Source of the DNA: CAZICM01 sp964537685
Lineage (GTDB): Bacteria > Myxococcota_A > Polyangia > Polyangiales > Polyangiaceae
Assembly: GCA_964537685.1 (NCBI GenBank)
Contig: CAZICM010000009.1
Span: forward strand, 155,931 to 219,930
Reading direction: 5' to 3'
DNA: 64,000 nt
Shown here: positions 44,769 through 54,318 of the stretch, piece after piece
Layout: each line of letters opens with the position of its first letter
Position numbering within the stretch: the stretch's first letter is position 1
Made by a program: the position numbers and the translations under genes
Notes under the pieces: generated by a model
Seen by the model: the letters and a program-made list of their open reading frames with translations, nothing else
What the model was told of the DNA's origin: nothing
Database searches by the model: none

Positions 44769-46145
44769 TCAGGGAATATGCGGTTCAACCAATGCGATCA
44801 TCGATTTGAGCATCGCCCAGCCCATGCCGACGTTGGTTGTCTTTTTCGTCACGAGCATGATGGCGGCCTTGCCCTTCTTGACGGTTTTCGCGAAGTGATA
44901 GTTCTGCACCGAGGCAATGTGAATCTCTTGAAAGTAGTGCTCGCCGTCCTCGGACGCGTTGCGGTGCGCCCGGATCATCTGTTCGCTTTTTGTTACCGCG
45001 GGGCCGCGGAATAGATCCATGCAGGCATGCGCCAGGTGATCGTTGAGCGCATCTGCAAAGCGCGCCGTATTGAAAATACCGAGCAGCCCGCCCGTTTCTA
45101 GATCGACCACCGCGCACGCGACGGCTCCGTCAACCTTGGTCACCACGTCTTTGCATGCATCATCAATCTTGCCCATTCGCTGACTCCTCTGCGGCTTGAC
45201 TTCCGCATGCGCAGGCTGCAGTGCCCCGCTCGCCACTTGCCGCGCCAGATCCGCAAGCGTCGGACCTTTCTGGGCATGAGGCGCTGCAGCCGCCGGGCCC
45301 TGTGTTTTGTCGCCCGCCGCCGCTACGGGTGCGGGCGGCGGTGTGGACGCCGTGCGGGTCGCCGGTGTTTGAGATGAAGTGGAAAACTCAGTCGCCTGCG
45401 CGGCAGGCACGGGCATCAGGCTCGGACGCCTCGAGGACACGGGGAATGCGAGATCGAAATTGGCATCTGCGTCGGCATTGCCTTTTTCATCGATCTGCCG
45501 GAGCGCATCGAGCAAAAGACCTTCAAAATCCCGCGCAATGCTGCGCGATCGCGGCGAGAGCACCGAGGTGTGAATCGCGCCCGAAGGATTGGCCAGAATG
45601 TTCCTCAGCGCTTCCTCGCCCATCAAGCTGCCGGATTCCGCGGCGATGATTTCTCCGTCCTGCAAGAAGATCTGACCGGACGTTGGTCCTCGGACCATGA
45701 TCGTCACGCTGCGCCGCGCGAAATGCATCATTTGCAGGAGGTCGATCAGCGAGAGGCCGTGGATATTGCCGCGGAAACCCGTCTTGCTTTCAACGGCTTC
45801 CTGAATGGCCACCAACAGCTCTTCATTTGAAAAGGGCTTCCACAGAACGCGAACGACACCGAGCTGAGTCGCAGCCTGATAGTCCTGCGCCGTCGCGAAC
45901 GCGCTCATCATCACCGCCCGCGTTTGGCTGGCCGCCTGCGCCGCCTGCCGTATCAGGTCGATCCCGTCGCGCTCCGCATTGATGCGCAGATCCGTCAGAA
46001 GCACATCAATGCTGTGCTTGCGCAGCGTGGCCATCGCCTCGCCTACCGACGTAGCCGCAAAGACCTCATAACCCTGCCCCTTCAACTCACGGGTAAGTGA
46101 GGTGCGGAGCTCGAGGTCTCCATCGACGATAAGCACAGATGTCAC
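44769..46145 (-). CDS. Response regulator with DUF4388 and C-terminal Roadblock domain
   Basis: A 458-residue protein. Residues 1-~120 are a receiver domain: Asp8, Asp10, phospho-acceptor Asp52 in LLTDLRI and Lys in VLWKPFS. Residues ~130-230 form a DUF4388 domain (GNIHGLSLIDLLQMM, GQIFLQDGEIIAAE). A Pro/Ala linker follows, and residues ~325-458 are a Roadblock/LC7 domain (GAVACAVVDLETGGLLGIF). It could pass a phosphorelay signal to the GTPase module. It starts with GTG at 46145, overlapping the stop of a small lipoprotein gene as GTGA. No histidine kinase is near. Confidence 0.85.
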   Translation of the reverse strand: MTSVLIVDGDLELRTSLTRELKGQGYEVFAATSVGEAMATLRKHSIDVLLTDLRINAERDGIDLIRQAAQAASQTRAVMMSAFATAQDYQAATQLGVVRVLWKPFSNEELLVAIQEAVESKTGFRGNIHGLSLIDLLQMMHFARRSVTIMVRGPTSGQIFLQDGEIIAAESGSLMGEEALRNILANPSGAIHTSVLSPRSRSIARDFEGLLLDALRQIDEKGNADADANFDLAFPVSSRRPSLMPVPAAQATEFSTSSQTPATRTASTPPPAPVAAAGDKTQGPAAAAPHAQKGPTLADLARQVASGALQPAHAEVKPQRSQRMGKIDDACKDVVTKVDGAVACAVVDLETGGLLGIFNTARFADALNDHLAHACMDLFRGPAVTKSEQMIRAHRNASEDGEHYFQEIHIASVQNYHFAKTVKKGKAAIMLVTKKTTNVGMGWAMLKSMIALVEPHIP

Positions 46146-46516
46146 GGAATCTCGCTCACCCTCGCTTCGAAGCGGTGTGTGGAGTTCAACAACAAGCCGG
46201 TGCTGACAGCCAACGGCGCACCGGCCGAGCCCAGAACTGCAAAGCCAATCAAAGGATACGAATACCCAACACGCATCGAGCGGCGACAGTCTAGTGCCTT
46301 GCCCAGCACTTTAGAATCCCCTTTGGGCTGATCGCAGTGCGGAGGGTCTGCCTCGCCGCCGTTGGGACCCGCGTTCGCTCGAATCATCATGAGGGGGCCG
46401 AGCCTAGATCGGGCGAAGGCTGATGGGCCAACAAAGCGGCGGTGTTTTATTTGTGGGCACTGCGCATAGGCGCAGCATGCAAGCGGCGCGAACAACAAGA
46501 GCAACAAGAGCAGCAC
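46142..46516 (-). CDS. Small lipoprotein at the head of the GTPase operon
   Basis: A 124-residue frame from a GTG at 46516 begins with a pure Leu run and a lipobox (LFAPLAC). AAGAACGG lies just upstream. The mature part has three further Cys and no known domain. The frame is open far upstream but there it overlaps the divergent ThDP gene and loses protein character. The main support for a real gene is the GTGA overlap of its stop with the response regulator start. Confidence 0.5.
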   Translation of the reverse strand: MLLLLLLLFAPLACCAYAQCPQIKHRRFVGPSAFARSRLGPLMMIRANAGPNGGEADPPHCDQPKGDSKVLGKALDCRRSMRVGYSYPLIGFAVLGSAGAPLAVSTGLLLNSTHRFEARVSEIP

Positions 46517-46697
46517 AAGCCGTTCTTTTGCTGAAAAGAAGTCGCCGAACCAGCGCTGCGCTGTGCTATAGCGCTTGTTTCGGACACCATCGGTTCGTTC
46601 TGTCCGCGGGCCGGATGATGGGGTCCTCGTTCGAGAAGAGACGGTCTGAACAGCCGTCACCCGGGTTTTTCCCAGGGCGTGCCAGGAGACCAACACA

Positions 46698-48869
46698 ATG
46701 GCGGACCAGAGGTCGTCTCCACGAGTGGGCGGGGTGCCTGCAGGGTATCCAGGCAATCCTCCCGCTAGAACCACCGTTCCCACACCCGCGCAAACAGCGC
46801 CCGGGCTGTCCTCGCCCAGCGCAGCGGGAGCTGCATTTTCACGCAGCGTGTATCCAACGCGGCCGCCTGCCGCACCCGCCGCGTCGCCATCGCTCCGGTA
46901 TTCAATACAGCCCGCGCTCGCGTCTCCTCCTGTGCCGCGCATTTCGCTTCATCCTCCGCGCGAAATACCGGCCCCCGGGCCTCAAAGCACCAAGAACGAA
47001 ATGCTTTATGCCAGGGGCGAAACGCCATCCATCGTTCCCGGTGTGGGCCGGCAGAGCATGCCGCCCGCGTCGCTGTCGGGCTTGGCCGCCGCACCCGTGC
47101 CGCGCATCACGGTCGCGCCCGGAGCACCTGCCGGATGGAGCGGAAAAGCAACGGAATTTCCGCCGTATTACGCCGATTCACGCCTGGTCAAACTCTCCGA
47201 CGCGCTGGTCGAAATCTTTGAAGACCTCGGTGTGGAAAACGCATTTGGCCTCATTGGAGGATCGGTCGCGCCGTTTGCTGAAGCTCTGTCTCAAGGCCGC
47301 ATGAACATCATTCACTGCCGGCATGAAGCGGGCGCTGTATTCGCGGCGATCGAAGCCTCCTTCGTCACCCACAAACCCAATCTCGTCTTTGCGACAACCG
47401 GCCCTGGCATCACCAATGCGCTCACCGGCTTGATGGCGGCCCGGCGCGACGGCGCCCGAGTGATCATGGTGTCGGGATGCACAGCCGCACCGCAGCGGGG
47501 ACGCTGGGCATTTCAAGAATCCAGCGCCTTCACGATGCCCATTTCGGGCCTCTACACGCCTGGGCCCCTCTTTCATTTCGCTGTGATGGTTGAACAAGCC
47601 GCGGAGCTGCCTGAAATCGCGCGAAGGCTTGCCCTGGGACTCGAACAGCCGGGCGGATTTGTCGCTCACATCGCCGTACCGATTTCGGTGCAGAACACCC
47701 GGGCAATGGCGCCTTCAAACGTCCGCAATATTTCTTTGCTCACGCCTGGATACTCGACGGAAGCCGCGCTGGATTACGCCCAGGCGCTCACGCAGGACAG
47801 CTTTGCGATTTGGCTTGGATTCGGCGCCCGATACGCATCAGCGCCCATTCGCGAGCTTGCCGAGCGCACAGGCGCGCCTGTGTTTTGCTCGCCCCGCGCC
47901 AAAGGTATTTTTCCTGAAAACCATCCTCAATTTGTTGGCGTAACAGGCTTTGGCGGCCACGAAAGCGTGATTCGCTACATGAACGAAGAGCGTCCCGCCT
48001 ACATCCTGGTGCTGGGCACGCGCCTCGGAGAGTTCACGTCGTTTTGGGATCAGACCCTCGTTCCATCCAAAGCGTTTGTGCATGTCGATCTCGATCCTGA
48101 AGTGCCCGGCGTCGCTTATCCCGGCGCGCATACCTTTGGGATTCAGGCGGAAATCGGAGCCTTTGTCGAATCGCTGCTCGCCCATATTCCAGCGGGCGCG
48201 GCCCGGCATCAAACCCGGCCTATTCCCAGGCATGTGCCGCCCGTACCTCTATCGCCGCGCGCCGAACGCTTGGTTCGCCCAGGTTTTTTGATGGAAGCCA
48301 TTCAGCGCGTGATCGTCGAAAACAGCGACGCCGTTGTCATGACGGAAGCAGGAAATGCCTTTGCGTGGGGCGGCCATGCGCTCCGCTTCGATGAACCTTG
48401 CCGCTACCGGGTCAGCACGGGATTTGGATCGATGGGCCACGCGGTCGCGGGCGTGATTGGCGCGGCGCTCGCAAGGAACGGAAAAGCCGTGGCGATCTGC
48501 GGCGACGGCGCGATGCTGATGAACAGCGAAATCAGCACAGCGGTACAGCACAAACTGCCCGCGGTGTGGATTGTGCTCAACGACGCGCAATACGGAATGA
48601 TCGATCACGGCATGAGAGCCTTGGGCATGGATCCCGTTGAGACCCAAATACCGATCTGCGATTTCGTCATGATCGCGCGGGGCATGGGCGCCGATGGAAT
48701 CCGCGTCGAGGCCGAAAGCGAAGTCTCGGAAGCCCTAGCGATCGCGATGAACGCGGAAGGGCCATTTGTTGTGGACGTGCTCGTCGATCCGCGTTCGGTG
48801 GCACCCTTTCACCGGCGCAATCAGAGCCTGAATCAGCAGGGAGCGATGGCGACCCTGGGAAAGACATAG
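46698..48869 (+). CDS. Thiamine-diphosphate-dependent enzyme, acetolactate-synthase-like
   Basis: A 723-residue protein. The first ~155 residues are a Pro/Ala/Ser-rich extension not usual in the family. The three ThDP-enzyme domains follow: Pyr domain with the catalytic Glu in CRHEAGAVF and TTGPGITNALTGL; a central domain; and the PP domain with GDGAMLMNSEI...VLNDAQYGM. The reaction is probably decarboxylation of a 2-oxo acid with ligation to an acceptor; the substrate is unknown. AGGAGACC precedes the ATG. The KAS III-like gene follows by 21 bp, so a two-step carbon-carbon bond-forming route is likely. Confidence 0.8.
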   Translation: MADQRSSPRVGGVPAGYPGNPPARTTVPTPAQTAPGLSSPSAAGAAFSRSVYPTRPPAAPAASPSLRYSIQPALASPPVPRISLHPPREIPAPGPQSTKNEMLYARGETPSIVPGVGRQSMPPASLSGLAAAPVPRITVAPGAPAGWSGKATEFPPYYADSRLVKLSDALVEIFEDLGVENAFGLIGGSVAPFAEALSQGRMNIIHCRHEAGAVFAAIEASFVTHKPNLVFATTGPGITNALTGLMAARRDGARVIMVSGCTAAPQRGRWAFQESSAFTMPISGLYTPGPLFHFAVMVEQAAELPEIARRLALGLEQPGGFVAHIAVPISVQNTRAMAPSNVRNISLLTPGYSTEAALDYAQALTQDSFAIWLGFGARYASAPIRELAERTGAPVFCSPRAKGIFPENHPQFVGVTGFGGHESVIRYMNEERPAYILVLGTRLGEFTSFWDQTLVPSKAFVHVDLDPEVPGVAYPGAHTFGIQAEIGAFVESLLAHIPAGAARHQTRPIPRHVPPVPLSPRAERLVRPGFLMEAIQRVIVENSDAVVMTEAGNAFAWGGHALRFDEPCRYRVSTGFGSMGHAVAGVIGAALARNGKAVAICGDGAMLMNSEISTAVQHKLPAVWIVLNDAQYGMIDHGMRALGMDPVETQIPICDFVMIARGMGADGIRVEAESEVSEALAIAMNAEGPFVVDVLVDPRSVAPFHRRNQSLNQQGAMATLGKT

Positions 48870-48890
48870 AGCGAGATGGGCGGAGCAGGC

Positions 48891-49979
48891 ATGCGGTCGT
48901 TGGCGGTCAGCTTTCCAGCCACCGAACGGACCAAGCACTATTGGCGCGGGAAATATCCTGAAATTGTCGCGACGGCGGAGCAGCAATCGCTGGCCAAGGT
49001 ATGGGATAAAAACGCGGCTGCGGGGCGGGACGTTCAAGCGTTTGATGCTGAAATGGCTCATTTTGTAGGCGATCCATTTCGCGGCACCGATAGGCGGCGG
49101 GTCTTGCTTCCAGGCGAGACGGCGCTGTCGATTGAGCTAAAAGCTGCGGAACAAGCGCTTTCAGCGGCGAAAATGAACCCCGCCGATATCGATCTGATGA
49201 TCGTGCATTCGTTTTTGGCCGATCAGCCCGGCGTGGGAAACGCGGCCTTTTTATCGGGAGCGCTGGGCTTTCACGGCGCCGCGTGGAACCTCGAGACCGC
49301 ATGCACATCGACGGTGGTTGCGTATCAAACGGCGTGCGCGCTGGTAAAGGCGGGCGAATACAAGAATGTATTGGTGGTTGTATCGTGCACCTATTCGCGG
49401 GCCGCGGATGATCGGGACTCACTCTCGTGGTTCTTGGGGGATGGCGCGGCGGCCTTTGTGGTGAGCCGGGTAGGGGAGGGGGAGGGCCTTTTGGGCGCAA
49501 AAATCGTGAACACGGCGGTCACCTGCGGCACCTTTTATTACGACTTGGATAACGACCCTGAACGCGGTCTTCGAATTCGGATGCTAGCGACCCCCAAGAC
49601 GGGAAAGGTATTGAGGGACACAGCGGAACCTTTTCTGGTGGAATGCTGTGATGGAGCGCTGAAGGCGGCTGGCGTTGCCAAAAGCGATATTGATTTTTTT
49701 GTCGTGAACACCCCAACAGCATGGTTTGCCAATTTTGCGGCGCGGGTGCTTGGTGTTGACAGAATCCGGGTCTATGACTCCCATCAGCGCTATGCAAATA
49801 TAGGTCCGGTACTTACCCCGGCGAATTTACATCATGCGGCGACAGAAGGCTTGATCAAGCCTGGAAATTTGGTCTTGATGTACGCCATTGGCAGCGTATC
49901 GAGCGCTGGGGCGGCGGTCATGCGATGGGGAGATGTGGCGCTTGGTCCCATGCCTGAGGCGCCTGGGCTGGTGCAGTAG
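48891..49979 (+). CDS. KAS III (FabH-like) family protein with altered active site
   Basis: A 362-residue thiolase-fold protein with the nucleophile Cys in ETACTSTVVAY and the glycine-rich end YAIGSVSSAGAAVMRW. At the place of the FabH catalytic His (PHQAN) it reads NTPTAWF, and NIGPVLTPANLH stands where the Asn loop is expected, so ordinary decarboxylative condensation may be replaced by acyl transfer, as in several natural-product KAS III relatives. The ATG at 48891 has GGAG five bases upstream; 48876 is the other option. It is coupled with the ThDP enzyme gene. Confidence 0.75.
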   Translation: MRSLAVSFPATERTKHYWRGKYPEIVATAEQQSLAKVWDKNAAAGRDVQAFDAEMAHFVGDPFRGTDRRRVLLPGETALSIELKAAEQALSAAKMNPADIDLMIVHSFLADQPGVGNAAFLSGALGFHGAAWNLETACTSTVVAYQTACALVKAGEYKNVLVVVSCTYSRAADDRDSLSWFLGDGAAAFVVSRVGEGEGLLGAKIVNTAVTCGTFYYDLDNDPERGLRIRMLATPKTGKVLRDTAEPFLVECCDGALKAAGVAKSDIDFFVVNTPTAWFANFAARVLGVDRIRVYDSHQRYANIGPVLTPANLHHAATEGLIKPGNLVLMYAIGSVSSAGAAVMRWGDVALGPMPEAPGLVQ

Positions 49980-50007
49980 AATTCAAAGAAGCTAAGGGTA
50001 TCAGACC

Positions 50008-51021
50008 ATGCTGCTCAAGATTGATACCAAGACAAAGTTTGCGGAGAAGAAAAAAACCCATAGGCTTCAATCCTTTGGGTTTGACGAACTCGCTCTGCAG
50101 CGCATCTTATTTCAGTCACTCGATAGACTATTTCCCGATGATGAGCTCATCTTGCTGATGCAATCCCAAAAATGGCAAGAAGAGCCCGATCTAATGGCGG
50201 TGGATAAGAACGGCGATTTATTTATCTTTGAACTGAAGGCTTGGGAATCCCATAGTTCAAATTTGCTACAAGTATTGCGCTATGGACAAATCTATGGAGG
50301 GTCCACGTATACCGAGCTGGATGCGCGGTATAAGAAAGCAACCGATGCCTCCCAGTCCCTGAAGAATGCGCATGCGGCAAGATTTGGTGGTGATCTCGCG
50401 GAAGAGCATTTCAACCGCCGGCAAGTATTTGTGGTCGTGACCAATGGCTTGGATTACCGCACCCGGGAGGCCATTCAGTATTGGCGCAAGAGCGGTCTCG
50501 ATATCCGTCCATGGGTATATCGCGTGTACAGGGGTGGCAAAGACGAAATGCTGCTTGAAATGGGCGCATTTAGGGTAAACGATAACCCCTATGAAGATAT
50601 TGCATCTGGCTATTACATTCTCAATACCAATAGCAGCAATAGCAAGAAAGACCACGACAACATGCTAGCCGGTGCTAAGGCGGCGGCGTATTTCGATCCT
50701 TGGAAATTTAAGATCGAGCGTTTATCCAAGGGAGATGTGGTTTTTCTTTATCAATCGGGCGCGGGTATCGTCGCGTTTGGAAAGGCGGATGGAAAACTCA
50801 TGAAAACTAGCTATCAGGGTAAGCCCGAGCATCCCGACGAAGAATATTTTATGAATCTTCAGCCATTTAACCGCGTAACGCCGCCTCTCAGCGCTGCAGA
50901 AATCAAAGAAATCACCGGAATCAATCATGTATTTATGAGCACGATGTTTGGATTGGATGCCGATAGCGGCCAGGCGATCGAAAAGTTCCTCCATGATCAA
51001 AAACGGGTGAAGGGGGCATAA
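50008..51021 (+). CDS. PD-(D/E)XK nuclease-like protein with EVE/PUA-like C-terminus
   Basis: A 337-residue protein. The N-terminal ~170 residues contain EEPDLMAVDKNGDLFIFELKAWE, a clear D...ExK nuclease core of the NucS/DUF91 kind. The C-terminal part (DPWKFKIERLSKGDVVFLYQSGAGIVAFGKA) reads like an EVE or PUA-type domain, a fold that in other nucleases recognises modified bases. A modification-dependent restriction enzyme is therefore a reasonable inference. AAGGG precedes the ATG. It stands alone between biosynthetic and envelope genes, with no methyltransferase nearby. Confidence 0.65.
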   Translation: MLLKIDTKTKFAEKKKTHRLQSFGFDELALQRILFQSLDRLFPDDELILLMQSQKWQEEPDLMAVDKNGDLFIFELKAWESHSSNLLQVLRYGQIYGGSTYTELDARYKKATDASQSLKNAHAARFGGDLAEEHFNRRQVFVVVTNGLDYRTREAIQYWRKSGLDIRPWVYRVYRGGKDEMLLEMGAFRVNDNPYEDIASGYYILNTNSSNSKKDHDNMLAGAKAAAYFDPWKFKIERLSKGDVVFLYQSGAGIVAFGKADGKLMKTSYQGKPEHPDEEYFMNLQPFNRVTPPLSAAEIKEITGINHVFMSTMFGLDADSGQAIEKFLHDQKRVKGA

Positions 51022-51102
51022 CCATCCCTCTTTCTTCCCAAAAACCCCGCCTCCCAAAAATCCCCGGGAACCTCCCCGCCCTCCTGTTGTCGGTGAACCA
51101 CC

Positions 51103-53100
51103 ATGCGTTTTCACCGCTCCGCCTTCTTTCTGCCCCTCGCCCTCCTTGCCCTCCCCGCTAACGCCCTAGCCGAGGATACATTTCACGCCACCCGATCGGC
51201 TCAACTTATTGAAAAAGCTCATGAAATCGAGCTCCGCATCGACCATGGCCACGCCGAGCTCGTTGTCCGGCGATCTATGTTCAATGGCGGACCCAAGCAC
51301 GATCAGGCCATCTATCATCTCGATCTTCCAGACGGAGCCGTCGCCACCGGCCTGCGAACCCAAGCCATTCAGCATGGAAAACCGGTATGGTTTAAAGGCG
51401 AGCTCCTCGAGGCCGAAGCAGCCGCCGCCAAATACAAAGAACTAACAGGCATAGGCGGCTTCTACCCCAAAGACCCAGCCTTGCTGTCTTGGAGGCATCA
51501 GCGTTTGCTGGCTCTACAAGTCTTTCCCGTGGAGCCTCAACAGCCCAAAGTCGTCGAATATACCTTGCATATGCCCACGGACTATGTCGAAGGGCGCGAT
51601 GAAATCCACCTCCCCAAATTGGGCACCGATAAAATTCCCGCGGAAGTAACCGTTCGAAGCGCATCCACCCATGATTCCCTGCTTATTCAAGGAAAAGCCG
51701 CCGCCCAAGGCACCAAAATTACCCTCGATAAAGAAGAAGGCATCACCATCGCCCTTCAGCGCACCTATCCCCAGCGTATCGATGGCCTCTTTGCTTCCGT
51801 TCCTTTCGCCAAAAATAGAATCCTCAATCATTTCCGCCTGGAAGCCGCTCGAAAACTCTCCGAAACCCCAAAGGGAGCTTATGTTGTCGTTCTTCTCGAT
51901 GCCTCCCGCTCCTTGACCGAACAGCAAATCGCCGCAGAAAAAGCCGCCGCCCAGGCTTATCTTTCCCATTTTCAAGATGCTCAGGTCGAAGTGATTCGCT
52001 TCAATCGAAAGCTCCATGAAAGCTTTGGAACCTTTTCTCCTGTCTCCAAGGTGCTTAAAGATTGGGGCAATCTAAAAGTCGAACGCCTCAATGGAAGCGC
52101 CGTTGACGATGCTTTGGCCAGGGCCGATTCGCTGCTCTCAAAAGCCCCTGTTTCCGCCGCCAAGCGCGTGGTTCTGTTCACCGATCTGCGAACCAAACAA
52201 GAAATTACCCCAGAGCGCGTCCGGACCCGAATGTCCAAAAGCGGAGCTCTTCTTCATCTTGGGATCATTGAAGAGGGCGGACCGGTTCTCGAGCGCGACG
52301 ATCAACACCCCTGGATGAGCTTGGTAAAACCGACCGGGGGTGTGGTATGGAAAGCCTTGGCCAGCGCGGATTCAGGCGATTCCGAAGTGATGCGGCAGGT
52401 GTATGAAGAGCTTGCGCGTCCGCTTCGCATCGATCATCTAAACATTTCGGCCAAGGGCATTCCCAAAGAAGATTTGTTCGCGCCCGAGGTGCTTAACGAA
52501 GGCGAATCCTTTGAGGATTTGCGTATTGTTGCAAATCCCATTCCCTGGGTAGAACTCAATGGGGTTATGTGGTCGCAGCCGGTAAAGCGGATGGTCGTGC
52601 CCGATGAAAAAGAGGCCAAACTCTGGTCGGCGCTGGTTTTTGGCTCGGAAATCTTATCGGATTTGACCGAAGAAGAGATGATGCCCCTGGCGATGCGGGG
52701 AGGGGCGGTTTCGCCGGTGACCAGTTATTTAGCGATAGAGCCCGGCGTTCGGCCGTCGACGGAAGGGCTCGAGGAAGGCGAGACCTTTGGGGCTGGGGGT
52801 TTGGGATTATCGGGTATAGGCGAGGGCGGAGGCGGGGTTCATCAGGGGATTGGTTTGGGTTTGCCTGATTTACATGGGTTTTTACGCACGGCTCTCCAGG
52901 AAAAATGGACGGGATGCAAAGGCAAGGGGCATATAACAGTCAAAATTCAGAGCACCCTGGCGGAGGTGGCGGATATTCAGGTGAGTGGAGCGGAGAAAAA
53001 GAACGAGGCGGCTCAAAGCTGTTTGACCGAGGAGGCATGGGCGATCAAGCTTCCGGACTTTTTCTCGAACGAGTGGGAAGCGTTTGAGATTCAGCTCTAG
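51103..53100 (+). CDS. Exported VIT/von Willebrand A domain protein
   Basis: A 665-residue protein with a signal peptide (ALPANALA). A VIT domain follows (HAELVVRRSMFNGGPKHDQAIYHL, KVVEYTLHMP), then a vWA domain with the MIDAS start DASRS in VVVLLDASRSL and FTDLR as a later metal site. A Gly-rich hinge lies near residues 560-585 and a small C-terminal domain follows. Such proteins bind ligands in the periplasm or at the surface in a metal-dependent way. It converges with the Pro-rich protein gene, leaving four bases between stops. Confidence 0.8.
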   Translation: MRFHRSAFFLPLALLALPANALAEDTFHATRSAQLIEKAHEIELRIDHGHAELVVRRSMFNGGPKHDQAIYHLDLPDGAVATGLRTQAIQHGKPVWFKGELLEAEAAAAKYKELTGIGGFYPKDPALLSWRHQRLLALQVFPVEPQQPKVVEYTLHMPTDYVEGRDEIHLPKLGTDKIPAEVTVRSASTHDSLLIQGKAAAQGTKITLDKEEGITIALQRTYPQRIDGLFASVPFAKNRILNHFRLEAARKLSETPKGAYVVVLLDASRSLTEQQIAAEKAAAQAYLSHFQDAQVEVIRFNRKLHESFGTFSPVSKVLKDWGNLKVERLNGSAVDDALARADSLLSKAPVSAAKRVVLFTDLRTKQEITPERVRTRMSKSGALLHLGIIEEGGPVLERDDQHPWMSLVKPTGGVVWKALASADSGDSEVMRQVYEELARPLRIDHLNISAKGIPKEDLFAPEVLNEGESFEDLRIVANPIPWVELNGVMWSQPVKRMVVPDEKEAKLWSALVFGSEILSDLTEEEMMPLAMRGGAVSPVTSYLAIEPGVRPSTEGLEEGETFGAGGLGLSGIGEGGGGVHQGIGLGLPDLHGFLRTALQEKWTGCKGKGHITVKIQSTLAEVADIQVSGAEKKNEAAQSCLTEEAWAIKLPDFFSNEWEAFEIQL

Positions 53101-53104
53101 TCCG

Positions 53105-53719
53105 TTAAAACCTCCACTTTAAGCTTCCCATCCCAGGTCCCACCATCACCTCTGGAAAGCGGCTGCCCTTCGCAATATCGTTGCGCCTAAGCTCTTTTTT
53201 ATCGTCCATCATCAATCCCCCAATAAATAATGCCGTTCCCGTCGTCTGAAGCAGCCCATCCGCCACATACATGATCGTCCGAACCGCGCAAAAGTCGCAG
53301 TCTCTTGCCATCGCTTCGCCAATGAATGGACCAATTACCGGTACAAATAATGCCTGCGTACCATCATCCCTACCGCCTGCGGCCGCAAAGTACAGCGCCA
53401 GCAAGTAAAAGCCGCTAAATACGCTGAGTCCCGTAATCCAGACCGCCCGCCGAGGCTCACTGTGCACATGATAGCCCTCGGGAATCAAATCCCCGTCGTT
53501 GTAAGGCATAATGATAGGGCCTGTTTGATACACATAGCCGGGGGGAAGGGGAGGTGGTGGCTGGAGGAATGGAGCGGTTGATGTGCTCGTTGGCGGCGGC
53601 GGCGGAGGTGGTGGAGGTGCCGCGCCCACGCCAGTGTCCGAAGCATTTGCATTGGGAATTGACAACAGCGTCAGGGTCAGCCCGCCCGCAGCTACATAAA
53701 AAGCAAGTGCCTTCTTCAT
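53105..53719 (-). CDS. Pro-rich exported or membrane protein
   Basis: A 204-residue protein with a signal peptide (ending near NANAS), a run of nine Pro and further Pro-rich sequence, then one or two membrane-helix-like stretches (ITGLSVFSGFYLLALYF and VADGLLQTTGTALFIGGLM). No family recognised. AGGTAATTTTC precedes the ATG. The layout (Pro-rich stalk, two helices) suggests an envelope protein common in this phylum. Confidence 0.6.
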   Translation of the reverse strand: MKKALAFYVAAGGLTLTLLSIPNANASDTGVGAAPPPPPPPPPTSTSTAPFLQPPPPLPPGYVYQTGPIIMPYNDGDLIPEGYHVHSEPRRAVWITGLSVFSGFYLLALYFAAAGGRDDGTQALFVPVIGPFIGEAMARDCDFCAVRTIMYVADGLLQTTGTALFIGGLMMDDKKELRRNDIAKGSRFPEVMVGPGMGSLKWRF

Positions 53720-53751
53720 GAAAATTACCTGTTATGTGTCTCTATCTTGCC

Positions 53752-54318
53752 TCATACCTTGCCGCAATACAAAAAATTCCCGGGAGCGTCTGGATCTTGG
53801 CTCAGCACAAATTCCAGTGTCAGCCTTTCAATATCCAATAAAGTCAGCCGCCCTTGGCCCGCGCGATCCAATTTCTTAAAGATTTCTCCTGCGTTGACGT
53901 CCGATCCCATTGCGCTGATCAGCCCAGCGTATTCTTTCTCCGAAATGGTCCCATTGCCATCCGCATCCAACATCTCCACAATCTCTCGGCACGATTGCAA
54001 CAGCGCCGGCGTTGCCGCTCCCGTCGTCTCGTGCGCCTCCATCTGGCGTTCAAAATATCTTAAATATTCCCCCAAAGAAACCTTCCCATCAAAATCCTTG
54101 TCGCTGGTCGCGACAAGACGCCGAAATGCCGCCTCCCGGTTGGTCCTCAGCCGCTGGGTCCGCGGGTCGCCGTCGGCCCAGCCAAAATATCGCTGAATGC
54201 GATCCGCAAAGGACCTAAAGTCGGCCGAGGTCAAAAAACCGTTGCGGTTCCGATCGTAGTGATTGAAGAGCGTCGTGAATTTTCGAATTTGAAAAGGCGA
54301 CAATTTGGTAGGCTGCAT
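53752..54318 (-). CDS. EF-hand calcium-binding protein
   Basis: A 188-residue protein with four EF-hand positions: DRNRNGFLTSADF, DKDFDGKVSLGEY, DADGNGTISEKEY and a degenerate DRAGQGRLTLLDI lacking acidic ligands at several points. The overall arrangement resembles calexcitin-like four-EF-hand proteins. It is cytosolic by composition. The start at 54318 follows AAGGACGAG; 54342 is the alternative. It probably senses or buffers calcium; no target is evident nearby. Confidence 0.8.
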   Translation of the reverse strand: MQPTKLSPFQIRKFTTLFNHYDRNRNGFLTSADFRSFADRIQRYFGWADGDPRTQRLRTNREAAFRRLVATSDKDFDGKVSLGEYLRYFERQMEAHETTGAATPALLQSCREIVEMLDADGNGTISEKEYAGLISAMGSDVNAGEIFKKLDRAGQGRLTLLDIERLTLEFVLSQDPDAPGNFLYCGKV

